A DNA stretch of 64,000 nt from Amycolatopsis bartoniae (GCF_014191255.1 NZ_JACHWH010000001.1:2170001-2234000); one strand, 5' to 3'; positions 7,994-20,859 are shown, counted from the stretch's first letter. Notes: a model not told the origin generated them from the letters alone. Made by a program: numbers and translations.

Positions 7994-9484
7994 GTGCCCG
8001 AAGTCGTCGACGTGCTCCAACTCTCCCGCGACGGCCGGTCCGCGGTGGACGGCTTGGAGTTCACCGCCATCGATTTCGAGACCACCGCGTTGCATCCCGG
8101 GCACATCATCGAACTGGCCGCGGTCCGCACCACCGCCGACGGAACCGTGCTCGGAGAACTCAGCACGCTCGTGAACCCTGGCCCCGGAATCCCTTCCGGC
8201 CCCGTGCGGGTTCATGGAATCACGCGCCGGGAATTGGATTCGGCGCCGACCCTGCCCGAAGCCTTCGCGTTTTTCGCCGACCTGTTCTCGGGCAGCGTGC
8301 TCGTCGCGCACAACCTCGCCTTCGAAGCCCGTTTCCTGCGCCGCGAGCTGGAACGGTACGGGCTACGGCTCGGCGCCCTGCCCGGCGTCTGCACGCTGAC
8401 CACGGCCCGCTCCACGCTCCAGCTGCCGAACTACCGCCTCGCCACGGTGTCGAGCTCGCTCGGTCTCACGGACTTCTCCGCGCACACCGCCCTCGGCGAC
8501 GCCCGCGCCTGCGCTCAGGTCGTCACCACCCTGGTGCGGGCACACGGTTTGCGCCTGAACGAACAACCCGTGTTCGCGCCGTTGCCGAGACTGCCGAAGA
8601 CCCGTGCTCTCACGCCCCGGCAGGTTCCCACGATGAGTCCTGTGTGGACAGCCGAGCTGCCGGAACGCATTGCGGTGACAACCACTTCCGCCGATCCGGT
8701 GCTCGAAGAGGCGTACCTGGAGCTGCTCGGCAACGCGCTGGCGGACCGGCACATCTCGGCCGACGAGGGCGCCGCGCTCACCCGGCTCGCGGCCGAAGCC
8801 GGGTTGACCCGCGAGGACCTGCACCGCATCCACACCGGCTTCGTACAGGGCATGCAGGCCGTCGCGGAAGCCGACGGGATCCTGACCACCGAGGAGGTCG
8901 CCGACCTCAGGACCGTCGCCGCCGCGCTCGACGTGCCCGATCTCGTCGCGGAACTGCGGCCGACCGAGCAGGCCGAGCGGCCCACGCGGGTACTCGTGCT
9001 CGGGCGGGGCGCCGATGCCGACGAACTCCGCGCGGCCGTTCTCATGCAGGGGCTGCAGCTGGCCAAGAACCTGACCGCTTCGGTGACGCACCTGGTGGCC
9101 TGCCCGGACGTACCCGCGTCGGAAACCCGGCTGCGACGGGCGGCGGAGCTGCGGGTTCCGGTCCTCGACAGCCGCACCGCCCGCGCGCGCCTCGGCCTCG
9201 CGGAGCCCGCGGCGCCGGTGCCACCGCCGCGCGTGCCGGTGCCCGCCACGGCGCAGATGCCCGCCACGCCAGCGCCGCCCGCCGTCCCGGCTCCGCGGCA
9301 GGGACCCGCGGTGTGGGGTGGGCGGGTGGTCACGGCGCTCGGCCTGGTGCTCGTCTTCGTGGCGGCGGTCGCCGAGTTCGGTGGGGCGCCGCTGTCGGCC
9401 GGGCTCATGTTCTTCGTGCTCGGCACCGGGATCGCGATCGGCGGCTGGTACCTGGGCGAACGCTGGCGGGTTCGCTCCTCGTGA
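7994..9484 (+). CDS. DnaQ-like exonuclease with TerB-like, BRCT-like and C-terminal membrane segments
   Basis: The 496-residue protein begins with a DEDDh exonuclease domain (about 20-185). Acidic residues Asp27 and Glu29 lie in IDFETT, and His164 and Asp169 lie in AHTALGDA. The ExoII position usually held by Asp is Glu111 (HNLAFEARFL). An acidic helical segment resembling TerB covers about 230-320. A BRCT-like segment covers about 325-395 (VLVLGRG to VPVLDSRTARARLG). A Pro-rich linker then leads to two hydrophobic helices at the C-terminus. GTG 7994 follows AGGAGAC. The membrane segments would tether a DNA-processing enzyme to the membrane. The exact substrate is unknown. Confidence 0.8.
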   Translation: MPEVVDVLQLSRDGRSAVDGLEFTAIDFETTALHPGHIIELAAVRTTADGTVLGELSTLVNPGPGIPSGPVRVHGITRRELDSAPTLPEAFAFFADLFSGSVLVAHNLAFEARFLRRELERYGLRLGALPGVCTLTTARSTLQLPNYRLATVSSSLGLTDFSAHTALGDARACAQVVTTLVRAHGLRLNEQPVFAPLPRLPKTRALTPRQVPTMSPVWTAELPERIAVTTTSADPVLEEAYLELLGNALADRHISADEGAALTRLAAEAGLTREDLHRIHTGFVQGMQAVAEADGILTTEEVADLRTVAAALDVPDLVAELRPTEQAERPTRVLVLGRGADADELRAAVLMQGLQLAKNLTASVTHLVACPDVPASETRLRRAAELRVPVLDSRTARARLGLAEPAAPVPPPRVPVPATAQMPATPAPPAVPAPRQGPAVWGGRVVTALGLVLVFVAAVAEFGGAPLSAGLMFFVLGTGIAIGGWYLGERWRVRSS

Positions 9485-9555
9485 ACGAACCGCACGACCA
9501 CCCGAGGCGGGCGCACACTGGGGTGTAACGGTGTAATCCCGAGAAGGTGGTCGTG

Positions 9556-10470
9556 ATGGAAGACTCCGACGTCCTCGACGCCTATTCGCGCACGGTCAGC
9601 ACCGTCGCCGCCGAGGTGACGCCGCACGTGGCCAGCCTGCGGCTCGGGCGCGGCGGCGGTTCGGGCGTCGTCTTCGCCGCTGACGGGTACCTGATCACCA
9701 ACGCGCACGTGGTCGGGCGTGACCGCAGCGGGGTGGCGACGTTCTCCGACGGCACCGAGCAGGACTTCCGGGTCATCGGTGCGGATCCGCTGTCCGACCT
9801 GGCCGTCGTCCGCGTCGCCGAGTCGCCACCGGCCGCCCGGCTGGGTGACGCCGACAAGCTCGTCGTGGGACAGCTGGTGGTGGCCGTCGGGAGTCCGCTC
9901 GGGCTCGCCGGTTCCGTCACCGCCGGGGTGGTCAGCGCGCTCGGCCGGTCCCTGCCCGTGCGCACGGCACGCGCGGGACGTGTGATCGAGAACGTGATCC
10001 AGACCGACGCGGCACTCAATCCGGGTAATTCGGGCGGCGCACTCGCCGACTCCAGCGGGCGCGTCGTCGGCGTGAACACCGCCGTCGCGGGAATCGGGCT
10101 CGGCATGGCGGTGCCCATCAACGAGACCACCCGCCGCATCGTCGACACGCTGCTGGTCGAGGGCAAGGTGCGGCGCGCGTACCTCGGGCTGGTCGGCGTG
10201 CCCGCGCCGCTGCCCGACGACCTCGCCGAGCACACCGGCCAGCGGGCGGGGCTGCGCGTGGTCGAAGTCGTCCAGGGCGGCCCGGCCGCGCGGGCCGGGC
10301 TGCGACCCGGCGACCTCGTGCTCACCGTCGGGCGTGCCCGCGTCGCCGATGCACAGGACATCCAGCGGCAGCTGTTCGCCGAGGTCATCGGCACCCGGCT
10401 GCCCGTGACGGTCCTGCGCAACGGCGCGATGGTCGACGTCGTCGCGGCGCCGACGGAGCTGCCGGGCTAG
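9556..10470 (+). CDS. HtrA-like trypsin-fold serine protease with PDZ domain, no signal peptide
   Basis: This 304-residue serine protease has a complete triad: His51 in TNAHVV, Asp81 in SDLAVV and Ser159 in NPGNSGGAL. A C-terminal PDZ domain (about 205-300) contains RAYLGLVG and GPAARAGLRPGDLVLTV. Unlike classical HtrA/DegP it has neither a signal peptide nor a membrane anchor, so it is predicted to be cytoplasmic. ATG 9556 was chosen because GAGAAGG stands 8 bases upstream; the GTG at 9547 overlaps that site. Its TAG interlocks with the TAG of the convergent oxidoreductase (10467-10470). Confidence 0.88.
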   Translation: MEDSDVLDAYSRTVSTVAAEVTPHVASLRLGRGGGSGVVFAADGYLITNAHVVGRDRSGVATFSDGTEQDFRVIGADPLSDLAVVRVAESPPAARLGDADKLVVGQLVVAVGSPLGLAGSVTAGVVSALGRSLPVRTARAGRVIENVIQTDAALNPGNSGGALADSSGRVVGVNTAVAGIGLGMAVPINETTRRIVDTLLVEGKVRRAYLGLVGVPAPLPDDLAEHTGQRAGLRVVEVVQGGPAARAGLRPGDLVLTVGRARVADAQDIQRQLFAEVIGTRLPVTVLRNGAMVDVVAAPTELPG

Positions 10471-11387
10471 ACGGTCAGCACGACCTTGCCGCGGACGTGG
10501 CCCTCCTGGCTCAGCTTCCACGCCTGCGCCGCCTCGGCGAGCGGGAACGTGCGGTCGACGTGCACGTTCACCTTGCCGTCGTCGATCAGGCGGGCCAGGT
10601 CGGCCAGCTCGGCGGAGTCCGGGCGCACCCAGACCCAGTGCCCGCCCTTCCCGTCGGCCTCCGGGTTGGCGATCGACGCCACTCGTTCGGGCTGCACGTC
10701 GAGACCCAGCGACACGTCCACCGCGTCCCCGCCGACGAAGTCCACCGCCGCGTCCACCCCGTCGGGTGCGAGCGCGCGGACGCGGTCCGCCAGGCCGTCG
10801 CCGTAAGTGACGGGCTCCGCGCCCAGCGAGCGCAGGTACTCGTGGTTGCGCTCACTCGCCGTGGCGATCACGCGAGCGCCGAACGCGATGGCGAGCTGCA
10901 CGCCGAACGAACCGACGCCACCCGCGGCGTTGTGGATCAGTACGGTGTCCCCCGCGCCGACCCCGACCCGCTTCAGCGACCGGTACGCGGTCTGGCCCGC
11001 GAGCGGGACGCCCGCGGCCTGCGCCCAGTCGAGTGACCGCGGCTTCTTCGCGAGCATCCGGACGCTGGCGGTCACCAGCTCCGCGTACGCGCCCTGCTGC
11101 ACCCAGTCCTTGCGCACGTAGCCGAACACCTCGTCGCCGACCGAGAACTCGGGCGCGTCCGGGCCCACCTGCTCGACGACGCCGGCCACGTCCCAGCCCG
11201 GCACGAGCGGGAAGTGGACCTCCATCATCCCGTCCAGCCCGCCGGAGGCGAGCTTCCAGTCCACGGGGTTCACGGCCGCCGCGCGCACCCGGACGAGCAC
11301 CTCGGCGGGGCCCACCTTCGGGGTCGGCAGGTCGATCAACGCGAGGTCGTCGGCGGAGCCGTACTGCTGCAGTGCGATTGCCTTCAT
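10467..11387 (-). CDS. NADP-dependent zinc-independent alcohol dehydrogenase/quinone oxidoreductase
   Basis: This 306-residue medium-chain dehydrogenase/reductase has a GroES-like N-terminal domain (MKAIALQQYGSADDL, VNPVDWKLASG). Its Rossmann domain carries VLIHNAAGGVGSFGVQLA. The structural zinc cysteines of classical alcohol dehydrogenases are absent, as in quinone oxidoreductases (QOR/zeta-crystallin). It probably reduces quinones or enones with NADPH; the physiological substrate is unknown. ATG 11387 gives the family-typical N-terminus; upstream in-frame codons have poor composition. It is divergent from the thiC riboswitch. Confidence 0.85.
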   Translation of the reverse strand: MKAIALQQYGSADDLALIDLPTPKVGPAEVLVRVRAAAVNPVDWKLASGGLDGMMEVHFPLVPGWDVAGVVEQVGPDAPEFSVGDEVFGYVRKDWVQQGAYAELVTASVRMLAKKPRSLDWAQAAGVPLAGQTAYRSLKRVGVGAGDTVLIHNAAGGVGSFGVQLAIAFGARVIATASERNHEYLRSLGAEPVTYGDGLADRVRALAPDGVDAAVDFVGGDAVDVSLGLDVQPERVASIANPEADGKGGHWVWVRPDSAELADLARLIDDGKVNVHVDRTFPLAEAAQAWKLSQEGHVRGKVVLTV

Positions 11388-11480
11388 GCACAACGCAACG
11401 GGCAGGGCTGAACGGGTTATTCCGGGGGTCACCCTTGAGGTCTGTGTGCGCTCGTGGCATGGTCGGAGGCACAACAGCAA

Positions 11481-14040
<2,560 letters not shown>

Positions 14041-14045
14041 GAGGC

Positions 14046-14867
14046 ATGGGTGTTCCTAGTGCGCTGACGATCGCGGGCTCCGACTCCGGCGGTGCGGCCG
14101 GCTTGCAGGCCGACCTGAGGACGTTCCTGACCTGCGGTGTGCATGGTTTGGTGGCGGTCACGGCGGTGACGGTGCAGAACACCCTGGGCGTGCACGATCG
14201 GGCTGACATCCCGCCGCACATCGTGGCCGGACAGATCGAAGCGGTCGCGGCGGACATGGGCGTGAACGCGGCGAAGACGGGCATGCTGGCGTCGGCGTCG
14301 ATCATCGAGGCGGTCGCGGAGGCGTGCGACCGAGCGAACATCGGCCGGGACCAGGAGGTCCCGTTCGTGGTGGATCCAGTGGCCGCGTCGATGCACGGCC
14401 ACCCCCTGTTCGACGACGCGGGCCTGACAGCGCTACGCGACCTGCTCCTCCCGCGGGCGACGGTGCTCACGCCGAACCTGGACGAGGTGCGCCTGCTGAC
14501 GGGCCTGACCGTGACGGGCCGGGAGGACATGCACGAGGCAGCGGTCGCCCTGCACGGTCTGGGCCCACGGTATGTCCTGGTGAAGAGCGGCCACCTGACA
14601 CAGGACCCGGAATGCGTGGACGTGCTGTACGACGGTGAGACATTCGTGGAACTCCCAGGTCCACGCATCGCCACGCCACACACCCACGGCGCAGGCGACT
14701 CCATGGCGAGCGCACTGACGGCAGCCCTGGCAAGGGGAATGACAGTGCAAGAGGCAGCGCAGTTCGGAAAGTGGTTCGTCAGCAAGGCGGTGGAAAACGC
14801 CTACCCCATGGGCGCAAAAGTAGGCCCAGTATCAGCCTTCTGGCGCCTAGCACCAGAAAACAGATAG
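14046..14867 (+). CDS. thiD: Second ThiD-type HMP-P kinase (tandem paralogue)
   Basis: This 273-residue protein is clearly homologous to the preceding ThiD along its whole length ([69 protein letters not shown]), so a tandem duplication is likely. The GDS motif matches the first copy rather than the GTGCT of typical ThiD. The last 50 codons use unusually many A-ending codons compared with the rest of the operon. It may be a redundant kinase or have a shifted substrate. It ends before a G-rich structured intergenic element. Confidence 0.85.
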   Translation: MGVPSALTIAGSDSGGAAGLQADLRTFLTCGVHGLVAVTAVTVQNTLGVHDRADIPPHIVAGQIEAVAADMGVNAAKTGMLASASIIEAVAEACDRANIGRDQEVPFVVDPVAASMHGHPLFDDAGLTALRDLLLPRATVLTPNLDEVRLLTGLTVTGREDMHEAAVALHGLGPRYVLVKSGHLTQDPECVDVLYDGETFVELPGPRIATPHTHGAGDSMASALTAALARGMTVQEAAQFGKWFVSKAVENAYPMGAKVGPVSAFWRLAPENR

Positions 14868-14903
14868 CCGGACACCAAAAACGCCCGGCACACGCCCGGA
14901 CCT

Positions 14904-14986
14904 CCCCCGTCCCCGATCCCCAGCTGCTAAACGATCAAGGGGATGGGGCGGGGGTGGCCGGGCAGACGAGGGCGCCCAGCGCCCGG
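14904..14986. repeat. Structured intergenic repeat, copy 1 (also terminator-like)
   Basis: This lies between the convergent thiD2 and MarR genes. CCCCCGTCCCCGATCCCC (14904-14921) pairs with GGGGATGGGGCGGGGG (14939-14954), with two one-base bulges. Downstream come GGGCGGGGGTGG (14946-14957), a 10-base spacer and GAGGGCGCCCAGCGCCCGG (14968-14986), itself a hairpin GGGCGC-CCA-GCGCCC. The last two blocks recur with identical sequence and identical spacing at 27017-27057, also between convergent genes. Confidence 0.7.
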
Positions 14987-14987
14987 T

Positions 14988-15419
14988 CTAGTCCTCCTCC
15001 GACAGCAATGCCTCCATCGCCACCAGCCCCGCCGCCAGGTCGCGCTGCAGCTCCTCCGGCAGGCGGTCGATGCGCTTGTTCAGCTCGTGTACCCGGGTGG
15101 ACCGGACGCCCGACAGCAGGCGCTCCCCGTCCTCCGTGGCGGTCGCCAGCCAGGCCCTGCGGTCGATCGGGTCGGGTTCGCGGCGTGCGTAGCCCGATTC
15201 CACGAGCGAGGCGACGATGCGGGACATGGTCGCCGCGGCGACGCCTTCCTTCACCGCCAGGTCACCGAGCCGCATCGGGCCCTGCGCGGCCAGTGTGGCC
15301 AGCGCCGAGATCGATCCGTGCCCCGGCCCGGGCGTGCCGGCCTGCCGCAGCGATCGGGACAGCCTGCCCACCGCCAGGAACAACCGCCCGGCGACGTCTT
15401 CGGTCGTCGACGTGTCCAC
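14988..15419 (-). CDS. MarR family transcriptional regulator
   Basis: The 143-residue protein has a winged helix of the MarR type, with MRLGDLAVKEGVAAATMSRIVASLVESGYARREPDPIDRRAWLATATEDGERLL covering the recognition helix and wing with its DxR motif. GTG 15419 was chosen because AAGGAG lies 6 bases upstream. A longer frame starting at 15497 would include the promoter palindrome. A hairpin-like operator candidate GTCCGCA-N5-TGCGGAC sits at 15441-15459, just before the start, suggesting autoregulation. Targets are unknown; the gene is placed between two thiamine operons but need not control them. Confidence 0.85.
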   Translation of the reverse strand: MDTSTTEDVAGRLFLAVGRLSRSLRQAGTPGPGHGSISALATLAAQGPMRLGDLAVKEGVAAATMSRIVASLVESGYARREPDPIDRRAWLATATEDGERLLSGVRSTRVHELNKRIDRLPEELQRDLAAGLVAMEALLSEED

Positions 15420-15440
15420 CTCGCGCTCCTTCTGCTCGCT

Positions 15441-15459
15441 GTCCGCAAAGAGTGCGGAC
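15441..15459 (-). promoter_or_regulatory. Palindrome before the MarR gene, candidate operator
   Basis: GTCCGCA and TGCGGAC are perfect 7-base inverted arms around AAGAG. The element is 22 bases from the GTG start. TATCGT just upstream (reverse strand) could be a -10 box. Confidence 0.4.
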
Positions 15460-15518
15460 AACGATACGTTGCCTCCTCGCGGCGGCAAGGTGAACACCTG
15501 AAGCGCAACGAACCCGAG

Positions 15519-16485
<967 letters not shown>

Positions 16486-17580
16486 CTACTTCTCTCCCAG
16501 CCGGTGTGGATTCGCCGCCTCGACGTGCGGGGGCGGCGCCGTGCCGTCGAGCAGCGCGACGATCGCGTCCGCGGTAACGGGCGCCATCAGCAGCCCGTTG
16601 CGGTGGTGGCCCGTCGCCGCGAAGAGGCCGTCCCCGAGTTCGCCGACGAACGGCACGGTGTCGGCGCTCGCCGCCCGCAGGCCCGCCGCGCACTCGACCA
16701 GCTCGTACTCGTCGATGCTCGGGAAGATCCGTTCCGCGCCTTCCAGCAGCTCACGTACGCCACGGGCGCTGACAGTCTCGTCGAATCCGGCCTCGTACTG
16801 CGTCGCGCCCAGCACCAACTCCCCGTCCGCGCGCGGCACCAGGTACACCGGCCGCCCCTCGACGACGGCACGCACCGTGCGCGACGGCGGCGGCAGGCTC
16901 GTGCGGCGCGCCCGCAACCGCAGGATTTCGCCCTTGAGCGGGCGCACCGCGAGCGCCGGGTGCAGCCGTCCGCTGCGCGCCCCCGCGGCGATCACCACCA
17001 CGTCGCACGGAACCTCGCCGGCCAGGGTGCGCACCCGGCCCGGCTCGATGCCCGTGGCCTCGTCGTCGACGAACTTCACGCCCCGCCGCACACCCGCGGC
17101 GTGCAGCGCCCGCAACAGCTTGCGGTTGTCGACAGCCAGGTCACCCGGCACGAGCAGCGCCCGCACGGCGTTCACGCCCGGTTCGAGCGCCCGCAGCTGC
17201 CTGCCCGTGACGGACTCGACCGCACGCCCGACCGACGCGAGGTACTCGGCGAGCACACCCAGCTGGTCGGCGTCACCGCGGTCGAGGGCGGCCACGACAG
17301 TGCCTGCCATGGACAGACCAGGGTCACCGCCGTCTGCGGTCAGCTCCGCGGCGAACGACGGCCAGCGCCGCAGGGACTCCTCGCCCAGGTGCAGCCCCGC
17401 CTCCTCGCCGGGCCACGCCTCGGTGACCGGCGCGAGCATTCCGCCCGCGACCCACGACGCCCCGCGCCCCGGCGCCGGGTCGACCACCGTGACGTCGTGC
17501 CCTGCGGCCGCGGCCCGCCAGGCCACGGAAAGACCGATGACTCCGCCGCCGATCACGGCTACTCGTTCCACAGAAATCAC
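16486..17580 (-). CDS. thiO: Glycine oxidase ThiO
   Basis: This FAD-dependent enzyme oxidises glycine to iminoglycine (dehydroglycine) for thiazole synthesis. The 364-residue protein has the dinucleotide-binding motif [15 protein letters not shown] at its N-terminus, then [20 protein letters not shown], the substrate-side GQV-like strands and a C-terminal [14 protein letters not shown] 17580 is the first codon after the TPP riboswitch and seems to lie in its closing helix; GTG 17571 is an alternative. It heads the thiO-thiS-thiG operon. Confidence 0.94.
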   Translation of the reverse strand: MISVERVAVIGGGVIGLSVAWRAAAAGHDVTVVDPAPGRGASWVAGGMLAPVTEAWPGEEAGLHLGEESLRRWPSFAAELTADGGDPGLSMAGTVVAALDRGDADQLGVLAEYLASVGRAVESVTGRQLRALEPGVNAVRALLVPGDLAVDNRKLLRALHAAGVRRGVKFVDDEATGIEPGRVRTLAGEVPCDVVVIAAGARSGRLHPALAVRPLKGEILRLRARRTSLPPPSRTVRAVVEGRPVYLVPRADGELVLGATQYEAGFDETVSARGVRELLEGAERIFPSIDEYELVECAAGLRAASADTVPFVGELGDGLFAATGHHRNGLLMAPVTADAIVALLDGTAPPPHVEAANPHRLGEK

Positions 17581-17668
17581 GCTCCCTGCGCCGGCATGAT
17601 CCGGATCAGGTTCCACGGTCGGAGCGGCCCAGCTCCCTCTCAGCCCGTGCCCCGGGCTCCCGTGCGGA
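17578..17668 (-). promoter_or_regulatory. TPP riboswitch upstream of thiO-thiS-thiG
   Basis: On the reverse strand the sequence runs ACGGGAGCCCGGGGC, then GGGCTGAGAGGGAGC, then GAACCTGATCCGGATCATGCC and GGCGCAGGGAGCGTG, matching the THI-box consensus. The P1 helix appears to pair CACG (5' side) with CGTG at 17578-17581, which contains the GTG start codon of thiO. TPP binding would thus occlude the translation start. Confidence 0.93.
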
Positions 17669-17703
17669 CCCCTCCACGGTACCTCTCGGCTACCGTGGCG
17701 ACC

Positions 17704-18363
17704 ATGCCAGGGCTCAGCGGGGACCAGATCAGGAAGCGGCTCGACGAGGCACGGCTCTACCTGTGCACCGACGCCCGCGCCGAGCGCGGTGACCTCGCCG
17801 AGTTCGCCGACGCGGCGCTCGCCGGCGGCGTCGACATCATCCAGCTCCGGGACAAGACCAGCGGCGCGCCGCTGGAGGCGAAGCAGGAGCTGGCGGCGCT
17901 GGAGGTGCTCGCGGAAGCGTGCGCGCGGCACGGCGCGCTGCTCGCGGTGAACGACCGGGCCGACGTGGCGCTCGCCGTGGACGCCGACGTGCTGCACCTG
18001 GGCCAGGACGACCTGCCGGTGCCCGTGGCCCGGCGCATTCTCGGGGACGGCCCGGTGATCGGGCGCTCCACGCACTCGGTCGAGCAGGCCCGGGCGGCGG
18101 AAGCCGAGCCGGGCGTGGACTACTTCTGCACCGGCCCCTGCTGGCCGACGCCGACCAAGCCCGGCCGGCCCGCGCCCGGCCTGGACCTGGTGCGTGCGAT
18201 GACCGGGGCGCGGCGGCCGTGGTTCGCCATCGGCGGCATCGACGACGAGCGCCTGCCCGAGGTGCTCGACGCAGGCGCTTCGCGCGTCGTGGTGGTCCGC
18301 GCCATCACCGAGGCCGACGACCCGCGGGCCGCCGCGCGGCGGCTGGCCGACCGACTGCGCTGA
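17704..18363 (+). CDS. thiE: Thiamine-phosphate synthase ThiE
   Basis: This enzyme joins HMP-PP and thiazole phosphate into thiamine phosphate. The 219-residue TIM barrel shows [63 protein letters not shown] and FAIGGID. The expected final glycine-rich phosphate loop is slightly changed ([10 protein letters not shown]). ATG 17704 lies 36 bases from the divergent riboswitch, with only a weak GTGGCG as a binding site, so a short or absent leader is possible. No riboswitch precedes this gene. Confidence 0.95.
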   Translation: MPGLSGDQIRKRLDEARLYLCTDARAERGDLAEFADAALAGGVDIIQLRDKTSGAPLEAKQELAALEVLAEACARHGALLAVNDRADVALAVDADVLHLGQDDLPVPVARRILGDGPVIGRSTHSVEQARAAEAEPGVDYFCTGPCWPTPTKPGRPAPGLDLVRAMTGARRPWFAIGGIDDERLPEVLDAGASRVVVVRAITEADDPRAAARRLADRLR

Positions 18364-18367
18364 CCCC

Positions 18368-19216
18368 TCAGCCGCTGGTCGGCGCGGCGCTCTGCGTCGG
18401 GCTCGCCGACTCCGTCGGCTCCGCGCTGCTCTGCGACTGCGTCTGCTGAGGCGTGGCCGTCGCGGTCTGCGACTGCTGGCTCTCCTCGGTGGTCGAGGTG
18501 GCCGTCGAACGTGGGTGCGACGTCTGCGTCCTGGTGACCGTCGTGGTCTCGTCCGTGGTGGTCGGCGTGCTGCCCTTGTTCCCGCCGACGACCTGGCTGA
18601 ACGTGGTGCCCGAGCCGCCCGACGCGGCGTGCCCGGTCAGCGCCTCGAAGCCCGTCAGAGCCAGCATCCCGATCAGGAAGGCCGCGACGCTGGTGCCGAC
18701 GATGAGCGTCCAGCGGTTCTTCCACCACGGCTTCTTCGCGGGCGTCTCCGGCGTCGCCAGCAGCGTCGTCGGCGCACCAGGCGCTCCGGGGCCGCCGGGC
18801 GCTCCGGGCATCCCCGGCTTCGGGATGTAGACCGTGCGCTCGCCGCCCATCGACTGGCCCGCGCCCGCCCGCGGGAGGTAGCGCGTCGCGGCCGTCGCGT
18901 TGGCCTGCTGCGGCTGCACCAGCGGGTTCGCCGGCGCCGGTGGCGGCGGTTCGACGAACCGCGTCTCCTGCCGCAGCCGCGTGTCGCTGAGCGCCAGCAT
19001 CTCGGCCGTCTTGCGCGCGGCCTCCTTGGTGCGCCGCAGCGACCGCAGGTACACCTCGCTGCCGATCGTGGTGATGACGCTGGCGATGCCCGCGCCGGCG
19101 ACCGTGCCACCCACGCCGAGCGTCGAGCCCAGGAACGCGGCCGTGACCGCGGCCAGCGCCGAAGCGACTATCTGTGCCGGTTTGAGTCCGGTCTTCTGTT
19201 CCTTCTCCTCGGCCAT
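18368..19216 (-). CDS. Membrane protein with Pro/Gly- and Ser/Thr-rich tails, unknown function
   Basis: The 282-residue protein begins with a charged stretch (MAEEKEQKTGLKP). An Ala/Gly-rich hydrophobic pair of segments follows (about 12-50), then a cytoplasmic-type region with RSLRRTKEAARKTAEML and a Pro/Gly-rich collagen-like stretch (GMPGAPGGPGAPGAP). A transmembrane helix (WTLIVGTSVAAFLIGMLALTGF, near 169-190) and a long Ser/Thr/Gln-rich external tail complete it. No domain is recognised. It is convergent with thiE, 4 bases away. A GlcNAc or sporulation link cannot be claimed. Confidence 0.7.
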   Translation of the reverse strand: MAEEKEQKTGLKPAQIVASALAAVTAAFLGSTLGVGGTVAGAGIASVITTIGSEVYLRSLRRTKEAARKTAEMLALSDTRLRQETRFVEPPPPAPANPLVQPQQANATAATRYLPRAGAGQSMGGERTVYIPKPGMPGAPGGPGAPGAPTTLLATPETPAKKPWWKNRWTLIVGTSVAAFLIGMLALTGFEALTGHAASGGSGTTFSQVVGGNKGSTPTTTDETTTVTRTQTSHPRSTATSTTEESQQSQTATATPQQTQSQSSAEPTESASPTQSAAPTSG

Positions 19217-19287
19217 GATTCCGATCTGCTCGCAGTTGCCCCCACCGTGACCCCATGGTGTTCAACGTGTTAGTCGATTGGAATGCT

Positions 19288-19323
19288 CCCCGTGTTAGCA
19301 GCTTCGTGAGCAGCGACACGGGG
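19288..19323 (-). terminator. Inverted repeat after the MFS gene
   Basis: CCCCGTGT (19288-19295) and ACACGGGG (19316-19323) form perfect 8-base arms about 60 bases downstream of the reverse-strand MFS gene. It could terminate that operon before the next gene on the same strand. No U-tract is evident. Confidence 0.4.
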
Positions 19324-19383
19324 TACCGTCCATTGTGGACACGACAGGGCTCACACGGTTCTCATACCCGCTATCGCCCGCGC

Positions 19384-20859
19384 TCACCCACGCAGTTGCG
19401 TCGGCGGCCCGTCCACCCCGCAGTGCAGGCACTTCCCAAGATCGGTTTTCCCTTGTGGCGCACCGTGTTCCGGCGCCAACACGGAGTTGCGGACGCCGAG
19501 TCCGAGCAGGCCACCGAGAACGGCGAGCGCCGCGCAGACGAGCATCGCCGTGCGCCAGCCCGCGGTGAGCACGGCCGGATCGGTGTACGCGCCGCCGGAA
19601 AGCCCGGCGACCGTGGGCAGGACGGCGATCGCGATGAGGTTGCCCGCCCGCGCGATCGCGTTGTTCACCCCGGAGGCCACCCCGGCGTGCTCGGCCGGCG
19701 CCGCGGCGAGCACGGTCGCCGTCACGGGCGCCACCACCGTGGCCAGCCCGAGCCCGAACACCACGACCGCGGGCAGCACCGCCCCGAGGTAGGACGCGCC
19801 GGGGCCGACCCGCGTCAGCAGGAGCATGCCCGCGGCCAGCAAGAACGGCCCCACGGCGAGCTGCACGCGCGGCCCGATCCGCTGGGCGAGCGCGCCGGAC
19901 CGGGCCGACAGCAGCAGCATGATGACGGTGATGGGCAGCCCGGCGAGGCCCGCCGCCGTCGGCGCGTACCCGAGCGAGACCTGCAGCTGGAGCACGAGCA
20001 GCGTCATCACGCCACCGAGCGCCGCGTAGACGACGAACGTGAGCGCGTTGGCCACGGTGAACGTGCGTTCGGCGAACATCCGCGGCGGCACCAGTGGGAT
20101 CGCCGCGCGCCGCTGCCGCAGGACGAACGCGGCGAGCCCCACGACCCCGAGCACGCCCGTGACCAGCACCAACGCGTCCCCGACCCCGCGAGCGGGAGCC
20201 TCGACGAGCGCCGCGGTGACGCCCGCGAGCCCGATCGCGCCCAGCACCGCCCCGGTGACGTCGAGCCGCCCGCCCGCCGTCTCGTCGCGGGACTCGGGCA
20301 CGTACTTGCGGGCGAGCCAGACGCACGCGACGGCGACCGGCAGGTTGATCAGGAAACCCAGCCGCCACGACCAGACCTGCACGAGCACGCCGCCGACCAG
20401 CGGACCGGCCGCGGCCGCGAGCCCGCCCAGCCCGGACCACGAGCCGATCGCGCGCGAGCGGTCCTCCGGCACGAACGCCGACTGCAGGATCGCCAGCGAC
20501 CCGGGCGTGAGCAGGGCGCCACCGACGCCCTGCAGCACCCGGGTCGCGACGAGCATCGGCGTGGACACCGCGACCCCGCACAGCACCGACGCCGCGCCGA
20601 ACCACACCACGCCGATCGTGAACACCCGCCGCCTGCCGAAGCGGTCGCCGAGCGAGCCGGCGATCAGGATCAGCGACGCGAGTGCGAGCAGGTACCCGTC
20701 GAGGATCCACTGGAGACCGGCGACCGAGGCGTCGAGCTCCTCGCCGATCCGGGGCAGCGCGACGTTCACGATCGACCCGTCGAGCATCGCCATCCCCGAG
20801 CCGAGGATGGTCGTGGCGAGGACACCGCGCGCGGGCGCGGTGCCCCAGCGCACGGTCAC
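19384..20859 (-). CDS. MFS drug exporter, DHA2 (EmrB/QacA) type
   Basis: The 491-residue protein has 14 predicted membrane helices. The family motifs are visible: motif A GSLGDRFGRRRVF after helix 2, motif D-like LDGSIVNVALP in helix 1 and motif C-like RVLQGVGGALLTPGSLAI. It should use the proton gradient to export a hydrophobic drug or metabolite. Its GTG start overlaps the stop of the GntR gene (GTGA, 20856-20859), so it is coupled to and probably controlled with that regulator. The final 25 residues are a cytoplasmic tail with two Cys (LGKCLHCG). Confidence 0.9.
   Translation of the reverse strand: MTVRWGTAPARGVLATTILGSGMAMLDGSIVNVALPRIGEELDASVAGLQWILDGYLLALASLILIAGSLGDRFGRRRVFTIGVVWFGAASVLCGVAVSTPMLVATRVLQGVGGALLTPGSLAILQSAFVPEDRSRAIGSWSGLGGLAAAAGPLVGGVLVQVWSWRLGFLINLPVAVACVWLARKYVPESRDETAGGRLDVTGAVLGAIGLAGVTAALVEAPARGVGDALVLVTGVLGVVGLAAFVLRQRRAAIPLVPPRMFAERTFTVANALTFVVYAALGGVMTLLVLQLQVSLGYAPTAAGLAGLPITVIMLLLSARSGALAQRIGPRVQLAVGPFLLAAGMLLLTRVGPGASYLGAVLPAVVVFGLGLATVVAPVTATVLAAAPAEHAGVASGVNNAIARAGNLIAIAVLPTVAGLSGGAYTDPAVLTAGWRTAMLVCAALAVLGGLLGLGVRNSVLAPEHGAPQGKTDLGKCLHCGVDGPPTQLRG

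Noticed and set aside
8515-10521. A long reverse-strand open frame of 668 codons opposite the exonuclease and protease genes
   Set aside because: It is antisense to two genes with intact catalytic motifs, and its Arg/Gly/Ala-biased composition is typical of mirror frames in high-GC DNA.
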